From NCBI RefSeq assembly GCF_026162645.1, contig NZ_JAOTBE010000003.1:1-64000 (forward strand): a DNA stretch of 64,000 nt. The letters are read 5' to 3'. The notes under the pieces were generated by a model. The model saw nothing but the letters and a program-made list of their open reading frames with translations. It ran no database searches and was not told the origin of the DNA. Source of the DNA: Paracoccus rhizosphaerae (GTDB lineage Bacteria > Pseudomonadota > Alphaproteobacteria > Rhodobacterales > Rhodobacteraceae). The number at the start of each line of letters is the position of its first letter. The first letter of the stretch is position 1. The position numbers and the translations under genes are program-made. Positions 16,625-26,522 of this stretch are shown in pieces.

Positions 16625-19561
16625 ATGCGCGGCCTTTATGCCCTGCCACCCGGCGTGGATTTCGCGGCCTGTTTCGTGCACGGCCTGCTGGAGCGGATGA
16701 AGGACCAGCCGCCCGAGGCGCTGGCCCGCGTGACGGTGCTGGTCAACGCAGCATCCACGCGCGGTGCACTGTTCAAGGCATTCGACAAGGCCGGTCCGCT
16801 TCTGCTGCCGCAGATCAGATCGATCACCGGCGTCGATCCGGGACCGCTGGTCATGCCTGATCCGCCAGAGGCGCCCTTGGCGCGGCGGCTGCAGCTGGCC
16901 CGTCTGATCGCGCAGATGCTGCAGCTGCGGCCGGATCTGGCGGCGGGACATTCGATCCCGGTGCTGGCGCAGTCGCTGTCGCAGCTGATGGTCGAGATGC
17001 AGACCGAGGGCCGGGACCTCGCCGCGCTCGAGGGGATCGACACGGGCGACCATGCGCGCCATTGGCAGAATGCGCTGGCCTTCCTGAAGATTGCGGCCGA
17101 TTTTCATCTGGCGGACTCCTCTCAAGACCGCGCCGCCCGCCAGCGCGCCGCGGCCGAACTGGCCATGCGCGACTGGCCGCAGGGGATCGACCTGCCGCAG
17201 GGGCCGGTGATCGTTGCGGGTTCGACCGGGTCGCACGGCGCAACGCGGCTTTACATGGAGGCGGTGGCGGCGCTGCCGAACGGGGCCGTGGTGCTGCCCG
17301 GCTTCGACTTCGACCAGCCGCAAGAGGTGTGGGACCGGCTGGACGAAGCCGCGGACGACCATCCACAGGCGCGCTTCGCGCCGCTGATCCGCAAGGCGGG
17401 ATACCCGCAGCGCTGGACCGACGCGCGTCCGGCCTCAGAGGATCGCAACCGGCTGGTGTCGCTGGCCCTGCGCCCTGCCCCCGTCACCGACCAGTGGATC
17501 GCCGAGGGGCCGGCGCTGCCAGACCTGATCGCGCCCACCGACGGGCTGACCCTGATCGAGGCCGACCAGCCGGGGCAAGAGGCCGAGACCATCGCGCTGA
17601 TCATGCGCGACGCCGCCGAGAAGGGCGAGCTGATCACCCTGATCGCCGCCGACAGCGGCCTGATCCGGCGCGTCACCGCCGCACTGGACCGCTGGCACAT
17701 CCGCCCCGACGACAGCTCGGGCCAGCCCCTGCCCCTGACCGCGTCGGGCCTGTTCCTGCGCCAGGTCGCCGCCCTCTTTGGCGAGGCGCTGACCATCGAC
17801 CGGCTGATCATCCTCCTCAAGCATCCGATGACGGCCACGGGGTCCGAGGCGATCGGCCGCAACGACATTCTTCGCCAGACCCGCGAACTGGAACTGAAGC
17901 TGCGCAACCAAGGCCCGGCCTTTCCGGATGCCGAGACGCTGGCGGACTGGGCCACGAAGGGCGACGCCACGCGCAAGATCTGGGCAAACTGGCTCTGCGA
18001 CATGCTCAGGCGCATCACGCCACTGGCACAGGACCGCGCCCCGCGCCCCCTGGCCGACCGCCTGGCCGACCTGTTCGCCCTGGCCGAGGCGCTGGCCGCC
18101 GGTCCCGACGGCGATGTGGCGCGATCACAGCTTTGGCAGGGAAAATCAGGCCAGATGTCATGCGCCATTCTGGATCATCTGGCCGAGCATGCCCATCTGG
18201 GCCCCGACATCGGGCCGAATGACTTCTGCGCGCTGCTGATCACCGAACTTCAGGCCAAGGCCGTGCGCGAGGATGTGACCGGCCATCAGTGCCTGCGCAT
18301 CCGCGGCCCGCGCGAGGCGCGACTTTACGGCCACGGCCACGTGATCCTGTCGGGGCTGAACGAAGGCGGCTGGCCGCAGGCGCTGTCGCCTGACCCGTGG
18401 CTGTCGCGGCAGATGCGGCTGGCGGCGGGGCTGCCGGTCCCTGAACGCCAGATCGGGCTGGCGGCGCACGACTTCCAGCAAGGCATCGCCGCCGGGCGGG
18501 TGATCCTGACGCGCGCCAGGCGCGACGCCGAGGCCGAGACGATCCCGTCCCGCTGGCTGAACAGGCTGATGAACCTGATGGGCGGGTTGCCCGACCGGAA
18601 CGGCCCGCAGGCGCTGGCTGCGATGCGGGCGCGGGGCAACGACTGGCTGGCCTTGGCCGAGGCCGTGGCGCGTCCGCCCGCGCAGACGGCCCCGGCGCGC
18701 AGGCCGTCCCCCGTCCCGCCGGCCCCGGCCTTCGACGAACTGCCGGTGACCGACGTCTCGCTGCTGATCCGCGACCCCTATGCCGTCTATGCCAAGCGGG
18801 TGCTGAAGCTGCGGTCCCTTCCCAGCCTGCGACCGCAGCCCGATGCCGCGCTGCGCGGCCAGACCCTGCACGCCATCGTCGAGGCGCTGCTGAAATCGCG
18901 CCCCGCCCCCGACACGCCGCCAGAGGTACTGCGCACGACCTTCCTGTCGCTGACGGCGCAGGTGCTGCAGGCCGAAGTGGCTTGGCCCGCCGCCCGCGCC
19001 TTCTGGCAGGCCCGGATCGAGGGCATCGCCGACCGCATCGTGGCCGACGAACTGGCCCGCCTGGCAGAGGGCAGCCCGATGGTGATCGAGAACCGGGGGC
19101 GGGTGTCCGTCACGGGCCTAAACGTCACCCTGACCGCCAAGCCCGACCGGATCGACCTGCTGCATGACGGGCGCGTGGTCGTCTATGACTACAAGTCCGG
19201 CACCCCGCCGACCGACGCGCAGATCCGGCATTTTGACAAGCAGCTGATGCTGGAGGCGGCGATGGCCCGGCGCGGCGGCTTCGACGCGCTTGGTCCCGTG
19301 GACATCGCGGCGATCCGCTATATCCAGTTGGGCGGAGAGGGCGCGACCCACCAGCGCGCCCATGACGAGGCGGTCGAAGGCCAGACCTGGGACGGCTTCG
19401 TGGCGCTGATGGAGGCCTATCTGCGGGGCGGGGCGGGCTTCACCTCGATGCGTGCGCCGGAGCGGACATCCTATTCGGGCGACTACGATCACCTGGCGCG
19501 CTATGGAGAATGGTCGCTGACCGATGCCGCCAGTCCGGAAAAGGTGGGCGATCATGGATGA
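16625..19561 (+). CDS. addB: Double-strand break repair protein AddB
   Basis: A 978-residue subunit of the AddAB helicase-nuclease, the alphaproteobacterial counterpart of RecBCD, which processes double-strand ends for recombination. The N-terminal half is UvrD-like but shows no intact Walker A, as in other alphaproteobacterial AddB. The C-terminal RecB-type nuclease site is seen in the histidine of RGQTLHAIVEALL, the aspartate of KPDRIDLL and the VVYDYKSGTPP block. ATG 16625, one base after the murU stop, is preferred over upstream codons inside murU. It overlaps addA by eight bases (ATGGATGA). Confidence 0.94.
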   Translation: MRGLYALPPGVDFAACFVHGLLERMKDQPPEALARVTVLVNAASTRGALFKAFDKAGPLLLPQIRSITGVDPGPLVMPDPPEAPLARRLQLARLIAQMLQLRPDLAAGHSIPVLAQSLSQLMVEMQTEGRDLAALEGIDTGDHARHWQNALAFLKIAADFHLADSSQDRAARQRAAAELAMRDWPQGIDLPQGPVIVAGSTGSHGATRLYMEAVAALPNGAVVLPGFDFDQPQEVWDRLDEAADDHPQARFAPLIRKAGYPQRWTDARPASEDRNRLVSLALRPAPVTDQWIAEGPALPDLIAPTDGLTLIEADQPGQEAETIALIMRDAAEKGELITLIAADSGLIRRVTAALDRWHIRPDDSSGQPLPLTASGLFLRQVAALFGEALTIDRLIILLKHPMTATGSEAIGRNDILRQTRELELKLRNQGPAFPDAETLADWATKGDATRKIWANWLCDMLRRITPLAQDRAPRPLADRLADLFALAEALAAGPDGDVARSQLWQGKSGQMSCAILDHLAEHAHLGPDIGPNDFCALLITELQAKAVREDVTGHQCLRIRGPREARLYGHGHVILSGLNEGGWPQALSPDPWLSRQMRLAAGLPVPERQIGLAAHDFQQGIAAGRVILTRARRDAEAETIPSRWLNRLMNLMGGLPDRNGPQALAAMRARGNDWLALAEAVARPPAQTAPARRPSPVPPAPAFDELPVTDVSLLIRDPYAVYAKRVLKLRSLPSLRPQPDAALRGQTLHAIVEALLKSRPAPDTPPEVLRTTFLSLTAQVLQAEVAWPAARAFWQARIEGIADRIVADELARLAEGSPMVIENRGRVSVTGLNVTLTAKPDRIDLLHDGRVVVYDYKSGTPPTDAQIRHFDKQLMLEAAMARRGGFDALGPVDIAAIRYIQLGGEGATHQRAHDEAVEGQTWDGFVALMEAYLRGGAGFTSMRAPERTSYSGDYDHLARYGEWSLTDAASPEKVGDHG

Positions 19562-22500
19562 GGCGACGCTGAACCAGATCGCGGCGGCCGACCCGCGGCG
19601 GTCCACCTGGCTGACCGCCAATGCGGGGTCGGGCAAGACGCGGGTGCTGACCGACAGGGTGGCGCGGCTGCTGCTGGCCGGCACGCCGCCCGAACGCATC
19701 CTGTGCCTGACCTATACGAAGGCCGCCGCGACCGAGATGCAGAACCGCCTGCTCAAGCGCCTGGGTCAGTGGGCGATGCTGCCGGAACCGCAGCTGCGCG
19801 CCGAGCTGGCCGAGTTGGGCGAGGACGGAGAGCCCGACCTGCCCCAGGCCCGGCGCCTGTTCGCCCGCGCCATCGAGACGCCCGGCGGGCTGAAGGTGCA
19901 GACGATCCACAGCTTCTGCGCGGCGCTTCTGCGGCGCTTTCCGCTGGAGGCCGGCGTGCCGATGGGCTTTGCCGAGCTGGACGACCGCAGCGCCAAGGCG
20001 ATGCGGGCCGAGATCCTCGAGGACATGGCCGCCGAGGGCCATCCCGCCATCCGCGACCTGACGCGCCTGCATTCCGGCGACAACATCGACAGCTTCCTTG
20101 CCAGCCTGTCCGAGGCCGACTTCGCCGCCGAACCAGACCCCGCGGCCATCTGGGCGGCGCTTGACCTGCCCCCCGGCCTGACCGCCGACAGCCTTCTGGC
20201 GCAGGTCTTCCTGGGGTCCGAGGGCGATCTGGTCGACGCGCTTCTGCCCCTGCTGCGGGCCGGCAAGTCCACCGACGCCAAGCTGGCCGACCAGCTGGCC
20301 CGCTGCCGGATGCGCGACCCCGGCATGGGCGAGCTGTGGACGCTCTGCGGCTGCCTGCTCTATGGGGCCAAGGCGGCGCAACCCTTCGGCGCCAAGATCG
20401 GCAAGATCCCCACGAAGGATCTGGCCGGCGGCCCCTGCGCGCCCTTCATGGACGACCTCAACGCGCTGATGGAGCGGGTGGAGCTGGCCCGCCCGCAGGC
20501 GCTGGCCCTTGCGGCGGCGGAAAAGACGCTGGCGCTGCACCGCTTCGGCCATGCCTTCACCACGCGGATGGCGCGGGAAAAGGCCGCGCATGGCTGGCTG
20601 GACTTCGACGACCTGATCCGCCGCACCGCGCAGCTGCTCGAGGAATCCAGCATGGCGCAATGGGTGCTGTGGCGGCTGGACGGAGGCATCGACCACATTC
20701 TGGTCGACGAGGCGCAGGACACCAGCCCGGAACAATGGCGCGTCATCCGCCGCCTGACCGGCGAATTCACCAGCGGCGCGGGCGCACATGACCGGCCCCG
20801 CACGTTGTTCGTGGTGGGCGACCCCAAGCAGTCGATCTATTCCTTCCAGGGCGCCGACATCGCCGTCTTCGAGGAGATGCGCGATCGCTTCGACCAGGAT
20901 TTCCAGGCGGTGCAGCAGCCGATGCAGCGGCGCGGGCTGGCGCACAGCTTCCGGTCCTCGCCCGCGATCCTGCAGCTGGTCGATGCGGTCTTCCAGGACC
21001 GGGCGGCCGAAGGCCTAGGCGACCCGCCGCGCCACGTGGCTTTCCGCCATGCCCTGCCCGGCCGCGTCGACATCTGGCCGACCTTGCCAGAACCCGACGC
21101 GCCCGAGCGTCCGGACTGGACGCAGCCGGTCGATGCGCCGGCTGAAAACGACGCGCGCACCGAACTGGCCCGCGCCGTCGCCCGACAGATCGACGCCATG
21201 CTGGGCACGCCGATCATGGACGCGCGCACCGGCCAGACGCGACCCATTGGGCCGGGCGACATCCAGATCCTGGTCCAGCGGCGCAGCGACCTGTTCGACG
21301 CACTGATCGGAGAACTGAAGTCGGCGGGCCTGCCCGTGGCCGGCGCCGATCGGCTGAAGCTGGCCGCCGAACTGGCGGTGCGCGACATCACCGCGACGCT
21401 GGCGGTCCTGTCGACCCCCGAGGATGACCTGTGCCTGGCCGCCGCACTGCGTTCGCCGCTGTTCGGCCTGGCCGAGGATGACCTCTATCGCCTGGCGGCA
21501 GGGCGCAGGCGGGGCGAATACCTTTGGGCGCGGCTGCGCCAGTCGCACCATCGCCGTACCTGGGATGTTCTGGACGATCTGGCCGACCACGCCGATTTCG
21601 TTCGGCCCTATGATCTGATCGCGCGGTTGCTGACCCGCCACGGCGGGCGTGCCGCCCTGCTGGCCCGGCTTGGTCCCGAGGCCGAGGACGGCATCGACGA
21701 ACTGCTGTCGCAGGCGTTGGCCTATGAACAGGTCGAGACACCGTCGCTGACAGGTTTCCTGGTCTGGCTGCAGGGCGATGACGTTCAGGTCAAGCGGCAG
21801 CTGCCCGGCGGGTCGGGCGGGCTGATCCGGGTGATGACCGTGCACGGGTCCAAGGGTCTGGAAAGCCCCGTGGTGATCCTGCCCGAGACGCAGAAGCGCC
21901 GCCCGGCGAGCGGCCAGCGGCAGGTGCGGCTGGACGGCATGCCCGCCTGGCGCGGCGCGGCGGCAGAGCGCTGCGATGCGGTCGCCCTGGCCGTCGCCGA
22001 CTGGGACCGCCGGCAAGAGGAGGAACGCCGCCGCCTGCTCTATGTGGCGATGACGCGGGCGGAAAGCTGGCTGATCGTCGCCTCGGCCGGCGATACCGGA
22101 GAGGCGCTGGACAGCTGGCACGGGATGATCGCCGACGGTACGGGGCGGACGGACCTCGTGCGCCACGACCTGCCGCTGCAGGAACTGTCGCCGGCATTGG
22201 GGACCGGCCTGCGCCTGTCCTTCGGCGACTGGCCGAAGGCGGCAGTGTCCGAACCGGCGCCGGCCGCCCCCCTGCGCCAGCCGCCGGACTGGGCGCTGCG
22301 CCTGCCGCCCCCTGCGCCCGACTATCTGACGCCGATCACGGCGACGGGGCTGGGCGGGGCGAAGGTGCTTCCCTCGGCCAGCGAGGGCGACCGCGAGGCC
22401 GCCATGCTGCGCGGCACCCGCCTGCACCTGCTGCTGGAACATCTGCCCGTTTATTCGCCCGGCGACTGGCCGTCCGTCGGTCGCGCCCTTCTGGCCGGGG

Positions 22501-22958
22501 CCGAGGGCGGCCTGCCTGACGGCCCGGAGCTGGCCGAGCTGCTGGAGGAGGCCCGCCAGATCCTGACCGCGCCCGCCCTGGCTGATGTCCTGCAGCCGCC
22601 CGAGGGCGCGCAGGTCCTGTCCGAAGTCGCGCTGACCGCGCCCCTGCCCGGCCTGGGGACCCTCAACGGGGTGATCGACCGCCTGATCGTCACCGCGGCG
22701 GCGGTAACGGCGGTGGACTACAAGACCAACACCGACGTGCCGCCATCGCCCGAGGACGTGCCCTTGGGCATCCTGCGCCAGATGGCCGCCTATCGCGCGG
22801 CCTTGCGGGCCATCTGGCCCGGCCGGGACGTGCGAGTGTCGGTGCTGTGGACCGCCAGCCGCAGCGTGATGCCGCTGCCAGACCCGCTGCTGGACCGGAC
22901 CATGGCGGCGCTTCTGCCGGGGGCCGCGCCCCTTGACCATGCGCCTGCGGGTCCATAG
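19554..22958 (+). CDS. addA: Double-strand break repair helicase AddA
   Basis: A 1134-residue UvrD-type helicase with a C-terminal nuclease domain. Visible motifs in order: Walker A TANAGSGKTRVL (near residue 25), motif Ia TYTKAAATEM, motif II ILVDEAQDTSPEQW, motif III GDPKQSIYSFQGAD, motif V MTVHGSKGLESPVV, motif VI LLYVAMTRAE, and nuclease block AVDYKTN near the C-terminus. It unwinds DNA from ends and cuts one strand. The start at 19554 overlaps addB; an upstream in-frame codon at 19524 is inside addB and less likely. Confidence 0.95.
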   Translation: MDEATLNQIAAADPRRSTWLTANAGSGKTRVLTDRVARLLLAGTPPERILCLTYTKAAATEMQNRLLKRLGQWAMLPEPQLRAELAELGEDGEPDLPQARRLFARAIETPGGLKVQTIHSFCAALLRRFPLEAGVPMGFAELDDRSAKAMRAEILEDMAAEGHPAIRDLTRLHSGDNIDSFLASLSEADFAAEPDPAAIWAALDLPPGLTADSLLAQVFLGSEGDLVDALLPLLRAGKSTDAKLADQLARCRMRDPGMGELWTLCGCLLYGAKAAQPFGAKIGKIPTKDLAGGPCAPFMDDLNALMERVELARPQALALAAAEKTLALHRFGHAFTTRMAREKAAHGWLDFDDLIRRTAQLLEESSMAQWVLWRLDGGIDHILVDEAQDTSPEQWRVIRRLTGEFTSGAGAHDRPRTLFVVGDPKQSIYSFQGADIAVFEEMRDRFDQDFQAVQQPMQRRGLAHSFRSSPAILQLVDAVFQDRAAEGLGDPPRHVAFRHALPGRVDIWPTLPEPDAPERPDWTQPVDAPAENDARTELARAVARQIDAMLGTPIMDARTGQTRPIGPGDIQILVQRRSDLFDALIGELKSAGLPVAGADRLKLAAELAVRDITATLAVLSTPEDDLCLAAALRSPLFGLAEDDLYRLAAGRRRGEYLWARLRQSHHRRTWDVLDDLADHADFVRPYDLIARLLTRHGGRAALLARLGPEAEDGIDELLSQALAYEQVETPSLTGFLVWLQGDDVQVKRQLPGGSGGLIRVMTVHGSKGLESPVVILPETQKRRPASGQRQVRLDGMPAWRGAAAERCDAVALAVADWDRRQEEERRRLLYVAMTRAESWLIVASAGDTGEALDSWHGMIADGTGRTDLVRHDLPLQELSPALGTGLRLSFGDWPKAAVSEPAPAAPLRQPPDWALRLPPPAPDYLTPITATGLGGAKVLPSASEGDREAAMLRGTRLHLLLEHLPVYSPGDWPSVGRALLAGAEGGLPDGPELAELLEEARQILTAPALADVLQPPEGAQVLSEVALTAPLPGLGTLNGVIDRLIVTAAAVTAVDYKTNTDVPPSPEDVPLGILRQMAAYRAALRAIWPGRDVRVSVLWTASRSVMPLPDPLLDRTMAALLPGAAPLDHAPAGP

Positions 22959-23012
22959 CTGTAACCTCACCCCGTTGCCGGTCCCGCCGGCCCATCATCG
23001 AAGGAGCCCCGC

Positions 23013-23333
23013 ATGGCCACCGTGCATGTGAACGACGCCGATTTCGACGCCGAAGTGCGTCAGTCCGCCACCCCCGTGATCGTCGATTTCTGGGCCGAAT
23101 GGTGCGGACCCTGCAAGCAGATCGGCCCCGCGCTGGAAGAGCTGTCGGACGAATATGCCGGCAAGCTGAAGATCGTGAAGGTGAACGTCGACGAGAACCC
23201 CGAACAGGCGGCGGCGCTTGGCGTCCGGGGCATTCCCGCGCTCTTCATGTTCAAGGGCGGAGAGGTCGTGTCGAACCGCATGGGCGCCGCCCCCAAGGCC
23301 GCCTTGAAAAGCTGGATTGACGAATCCGTCTGA
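23013..23333 (+). CDS. trxA: Thioredoxin
   Basis: A 106-residue classical thioredoxin with active site WCGPCK in [14 protein letters not shown] and the cis-proline loop [11 protein letters not shown]. It keeps cytoplasmic protein disulfides reduced and serves ribonucleotide reductase and other enzymes. Preceded by GAAGGAG. It follows addA by 54 bp, an arrangement common in alphaproteobacteria, and is followed by a hairpin terminator. Confidence 0.97.
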   Translation: MATVHVNDADFDAEVRQSATPVIVDFWAEWCGPCKQIGPALEELSDEYAGKLKIVKVNVDENPEQAAALGVRGIPALFMFKGGEVVSNRMGAAPKAALKSWIDESV

Positions 23334-23350
23334 TCGCCTGACAGATCGAC

Positions 23351-23386
23351 AGGGCGGCGGTCTTACACGGGCCAGCCGCCCTTTCT
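23351..23386. terminator. Hairpin terminator between convergent trxA and the 23363-24265 gene
   Basis: A perfect 8-bp stem (AGGGCGGC at 23351-23358 and GCCGCCCT at 23375-23382) with a 16-base loop is followed by a short pyrimidine run TTCT on the plus strand. It lies 17 bases after the trxA stop and covers the stop codon of the opposing gene, so it could serve both convergent transcripts. Confidence 0.5.
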
Positions 23387-24265
23387 CATGGCCGCCAGCA
23401 GGCGGTCGTCGGCGTCCGGCGCCATCATGTCCAGGCTGGTGCGGCGCAGGAACCAGTCGAGGAACTGTTCGACCGGCGGGGCATGGTCCGGCGCGCGGTC
23501 CAGGGCCGCCTCGGCGCCCAGGTCGGCTGCGTTCAGCGCGACGTGGTGATAATCGCTCTGCCCGAAGAGCACGACCGGCTTTCCAAGGATCAGGCCGTCG
23601 AAGCCGACCGCGCTGTTCTGGGTGACGACGAAGGCGCAGTCGCGCAGCCGCGCCATCGTGTCGCCACCGATGGTCAGGTTCGGATGCGCGCGGGCCAAGG
23701 CCTCCAGCGCTGCCCGGTCTTCGGCATCATAGGTCTCTTTCGGATGCAGCGTGACGATACAGGGACGCCCGGTGCGCGCGGCGGCCGCGACCATCGCGAC
23801 AGGACTGGCGCTCTGGAAACTGCGCTGGCGGCGGATATGGCCCTGCAGCGGGATCAGGACGTGATCGCCCCGGACGGGCTGGACCCCCGGCAGAACCCGT
23901 GTCCGCAACCGTTCGGCAAAGCGCCGCGCGGCCCCGACCTCGATCCGTTCGGGTTCGAAGGCGGTCAGCGCGATGGGCCATCGCCAGCGTTCGGCCACGG
24001 ATTCCAGGCGCCAATAGGGATAGTGATAGGCCAGCCGGAAGGTCAGCGCCCGGTCATGCGTGGGACGTTCCATGTTGAAGAGCGCATAGCCAGGCCGCGT
24101 CGGGGCCTTTGCCCGGGCACCCTGGCCCGAGGGATGGACCTCGACCCGCCAGTCGCGGCTTTCCAGCAGGTGGCGAAGGCGGTTCAGAAAACCCAGCCTG
24201 CCAGCCCATGCGGTCTGCAGGATCGGCGGGTGAAGATAGACGCTCAGCAGCGGATCGGCGCTCAT
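23363..24265 (-). CDS. Capsule/polysaccharide-type protein of unknown function
   Basis: A 300-residue soluble protein without signal peptide. The second half (VLIPLQGHIRRQRSFQ, then IVTLHPKETYDAEDRAAL, VVTQNSAVGFDGLILGKPVV and LFGQSDYHH) resembles the nucleotide-sugar-binding half of capsule export/Kdo transferase proteins such as KpsS and related GT-B-fold enzymes. The family usually acts on surface polysaccharide or lipid carriers. ATG 24265 is chosen because residues upstream are not conserved-looking. It is transcribed alone, away from hslV and towards trxA. The exact role is unknown. Confidence 0.75.
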   Translation of the reverse strand: MSADPLLSVYLHPPILQTAWAGRLGFLNRLRHLLESRDWRVEVHPSGQGARAKAPTRPGYALFNMERPTHDRALTFRLAYHYPYWRLESVAERWRWPIALTAFEPERIEVGAARRFAERLRTRVLPGVQPVRGDHVLIPLQGHIRRQRSFQSASPVAMVAAAARTGRPCIVTLHPKETYDAEDRAALEALARAHPNLTIGGDTMARLRDCAFVVTQNSAVGFDGLILGKPVVLFGQSDYHHVALNAADLGAEAALDRAPDHAPPVEQFLDWFLRRTSLDMMAPDADDRLLAAMRKGGWPV

Positions 24266-24304
24266 CCACGGGACGCTAGGGCGCCGCGGCGGGCTTTTCA
24301 ACGG

Positions 24305-24332
24305 GTTGCACAGCGGTGAAGGCGCCCATATC
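24305..24332 (+). promoter_or_regulatory. Candidate heat-shock (RpoH-type) promoter of hslVU
   Basis: GTTG at 24305-24308 and CCCATAT at 24325-24331, 16 bases apart, resemble the sigma-32 consensus (CTTG ... CCCAT-x-T). The site is 33 bases before the hslV ATG, and hslVU is a classical heat-shock operon. The -35 match is incomplete. Confidence 0.4.
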
Positions 24333-24364
24333 TGCTGGCGGAACGAAGAAAGACGGAGCCTTTC

Positions 24365-24919
24365 ATGGCAGAGGACAAATTTCCCGGCTGGCACGGCACG
24401 ACCATCCTGGCGGTTCGTCGCGGCGGCAAGATCGTCGTCGCGGGCGACGGCCAGGTCAGCGTCGGGCAGACCGTGATGAAGGGAACGGCGCGCAAGGTGC
24501 GTCGCCTGTCGCCGGGGGGGCGCGACGTCGTCGTGGGCTTTGCCGGATCGACCGCCGACGCTTTCACCCTGCTGGAGCGGCTGGAGAAGAAGCTCGAGGC
24601 CGCGCCGGGCCAGTTGCAGCGCGCCTGCGTCGATCTGGCCAAGGACTGGCGCACCGACAAGTATCTGCGCAACCTGGAGGCCATGCTGATCGTCACCGAC
24701 GGCACCGACCTGCTGGTGGTGACCGGGGCGGGCGACGTTCTGGAGCCCGAACATGACGTGGCCGCCATTGGATCAGGCGGCAACTTCGCGCTCGCAGCGG
24801 CGCGGGGCCTGCTGGAAAGCGACCTGGACGCCGAGGCGATCGCCCGCAAGGCGATGGCGATCGCGGCGGATATCTGTGTCTATACCAACGGCCGCCTGAC
24901 CGTCGAGGCCATCGGCTGA
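24365..24919 (+). CDS. hslV: ATP-dependent protease subunit HslV
   Basis: A 184-residue proteasome-beta-type peptidase. After a short propeptide ([11 protein letters not shown]) comes the conserved [10 protein letters not shown], whose first threonine becomes the N-terminal nucleophile after processing. [21 protein letters not shown] is the adjacent family block (shown in part: [13 protein letters not shown]). With HslU it forms a heat-inducible degradation machine. It is followed 58 bp later by hslU. Confidence 0.97.
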   Translation: MAEDKFPGWHGTTILAVRRGGKIVVAGDGQVSVGQTVMKGTARKVRRLSPGGRDVVVGFAGSTADAFTLLERLEKKLEAAPGQLQRACVDLAKDWRTDKYLRNLEAMLIVTDGTDLLVVTGAGDVLEPEHDVAAIGSGGNFALAAARGLLESDLDAEAIARKAMAIAADICVYTNGRLTVEAIG

Positions 24920-24977
24920 GCTGCCCCATATCCGTCCAAGACAATGGGGGCGGCCGCCGCCCCGACCGGAGAGAACC

Positions 24978-26285
24978 ATGAGTGATCTGACCCCCCGCGA
25001 GATCGTGTCCGAACTGGACCGCTTCATCATCGGGCAAAGCGGTGCCAAGCGTGCGGTGGCCGTTGCCCTGCGCAACCGTTGGCGCCGCAAGCAACTGGGC
25101 GATGACCTGCGCGACGAGGTCTATCCCAAGAACATCCTGATGATCGGCCCGACCGGCGTCGGCAAGACCGAGATCAGCCGCCGGCTGGCAAAGTTGGCGA
25201 ATGCACCCTTCATCAAGGTCGAGGCCACCAAGTTCACCGAAGTCGGCTATGTCGGTCGCGACGTGGAACAGATCATCCGCGACCTGACGGATGCGGCCAT
25301 GACCGACACCCGAGAGCGGATGCGCGAAGAGGTAAAGGCCCGCGCCCACAAGGCGGCCGAGGAACGGGTGATTGAGGCCCTGGCGGGCAAGGATGCCCGC
25401 GACGGCACCCGCCAAATGTTCCGCGACAAGCTGAAGCGTGGAGAGTTGGACGACACGGTGATCGAGCTTGAGGTCCAGGACAATTCGAACCCGCTCGGCG
25501 GGATCGAGATGCCGGGCCAGCCGGGGCAGCAGTTGGGCGGGATGATGGACCTGTCGGGGCTGATGAAGGCCTTCGGCGGTCGGCGCGTGCGCCGCAAGGT
25601 GACTGTCGCCGAAAGCTATGATCTGCTGATCAGCGAAGAGGCAGACAAGCTTCTGGACGACGAGACGATCAAGGCGGCCGCGCTGGAATCGGTGCAGGAG
25701 AACGGCATCGTCTTCATCGACGAGATTGACAAGGTCTGCGCCCGCACCGATGCGCGGGGCGGCGACGTCAGCCGCGAGGGCGTGCAGCGCGACCTGCTGC
25801 CGCTGATCGAGGGCACGACCGTCAGCACCAAGTATGGCGCTGTGCGAACCGATCATATCCTGTTCATCGCCTCGGGCGCGTTCCATGTGGCTAAGCCATC
25901 TGACCTTCTGCCCGAACTTCAGGGCCGACTGCCGATCCGGGTCGAGCTGCGTGCGCTGAGCGAGGAGGACTTCGTCCGCATCCTGACCGAGACGGACAAT
26001 GCCCTGACGCGGCAATACACCGCCCTGATGGCGACCGAGGGCGTCGAGGTCGAGTTCACCGACGACGGCATCCGGGCGCTGGCGCGCATCGCGGCCGAGG
26101 TGAACGCCTCGGTCGAGAACATCGGCGCCCGGCGGCTCTATACCGTGATCGAGCGGGTCTTTGAAGAGCTCTCCTTCACCGCCCCCGACCGCAGCGGCGA
26201 CAGGGTCGGCGTCGATGCGGCCTTCGTCGAGACGCACCTGGGCGATCTGGCGCGGTCGACCGACCTGTCGCGCTACGTGCTCTGA
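24978..26285 (+). CDS. hslU: ATP-dependent protease ATPase subunit HslU
   Basis: A 435-residue AAA+ unfoldase that feeds substrates to HslV. It begins with the typical [17 protein letters not shown], followed by Walker [10 protein letters not shown] (near residue 58), the inserted I domain (about 110-230), Walker [11 protein letters not shown] and sensor regions. The C-terminal residues SRYVL form the tail that docks into HslV. GGAGAG precedes the ATG. Confidence 0.97.
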   Translation: MSDLTPREIVSELDRFIIGQSGAKRAVAVALRNRWRRKQLGDDLRDEVYPKNILMIGPTGVGKTEISRRLAKLANAPFIKVEATKFTEVGYVGRDVEQIIRDLTDAAMTDTRERMREEVKARAHKAAEERVIEALAGKDARDGTRQMFRDKLKRGELDDTVIELEVQDNSNPLGGIEMPGQPGQQLGGMMDLSGLMKAFGGRRVRRKVTVAESYDLLISEEADKLLDDETIKAAALESVQENGIVFIDEIDKVCARTDARGGDVSREGVQRDLLPLIEGTTVSTKYGAVRTDHILFIASGAFHVAKPSDLLPELQGRLPIRVELRALSEEDFVRILTETDNALTRQYTALMATEGVEVEFTDDGIRALARIAAEVNASVENIGARRLYTVIERVFEELSFTAPDRSGDRVGVDAAFVETHLGDLARSTDLSRYVL

Positions 26286-26286
26286 C

Positions 26287-26312
26287 GGAACCGGCGTCCG
26301 AGCAAGCGTGTT
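26287..26312 (+). promoter_or_regulatory. Candidate EcfG (general stress) promoter before small membrane protein gene
   Basis: GGAAC at 26287-26291 is followed after 17 bases by TGTT at 26309-26312, one mismatch from the alphaproteobacterial general stress consensus GGAAC-N16/17-CGTT. The -10 lies 30 bases before the ATG at 26343. The -35 overlaps the hslU end by no more than the first bases after its stop. Confidence 0.4.
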
Positions 26313-26342
26313 CGGTCGCTGGAAACCTGCAGGGGGCGCGAC

Positions 26343-26522
26343 ATGCGGTGGCTTTTCAGCATCATCGTTTTTGCACTGGATGTCTGGGCGATCGCCTCGA
26401 TCATCAACACCGACGCTTCGAACAAGAGCAAGATCCTGTGGATCCTGCTGATCGTGATCCTGCCCATCCTGGGGCTGATCATCTGGTATTTCGCCGGGCC
26501 GAAGGCGAACTATCGGCGCTAG
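26343..26522 (+). CDS. Small PLDc_N-type membrane protein
   Basis: A 59-residue protein with two membrane helices (about 4-20 and 32-49) separated by a short polar loop (NTDASNKSK). The second half, ILPILGLIIWYFAGPK, is the hallmark of the PLDc_N domain found at the N-terminus of cardiolipin synthases and as free-standing small membrane proteins; no phospholipase domain is present. CAGGGGG precedes the ATG. A stress-type promoter candidate lies just upstream. It overlaps the stop of the opposing smr gene by four bases. Confidence 0.85.
   Translation: MRWLFSIIVFALDVWAIASIINTDASNKSKILWILLIVILPILGLIIWYFAGPKANYRR

Noticed and set aside
21015..22970. 651-codon minus-strand frame opposite addA
   Set aside because: Shadow of addA; composition bias only, no recognisable domain.
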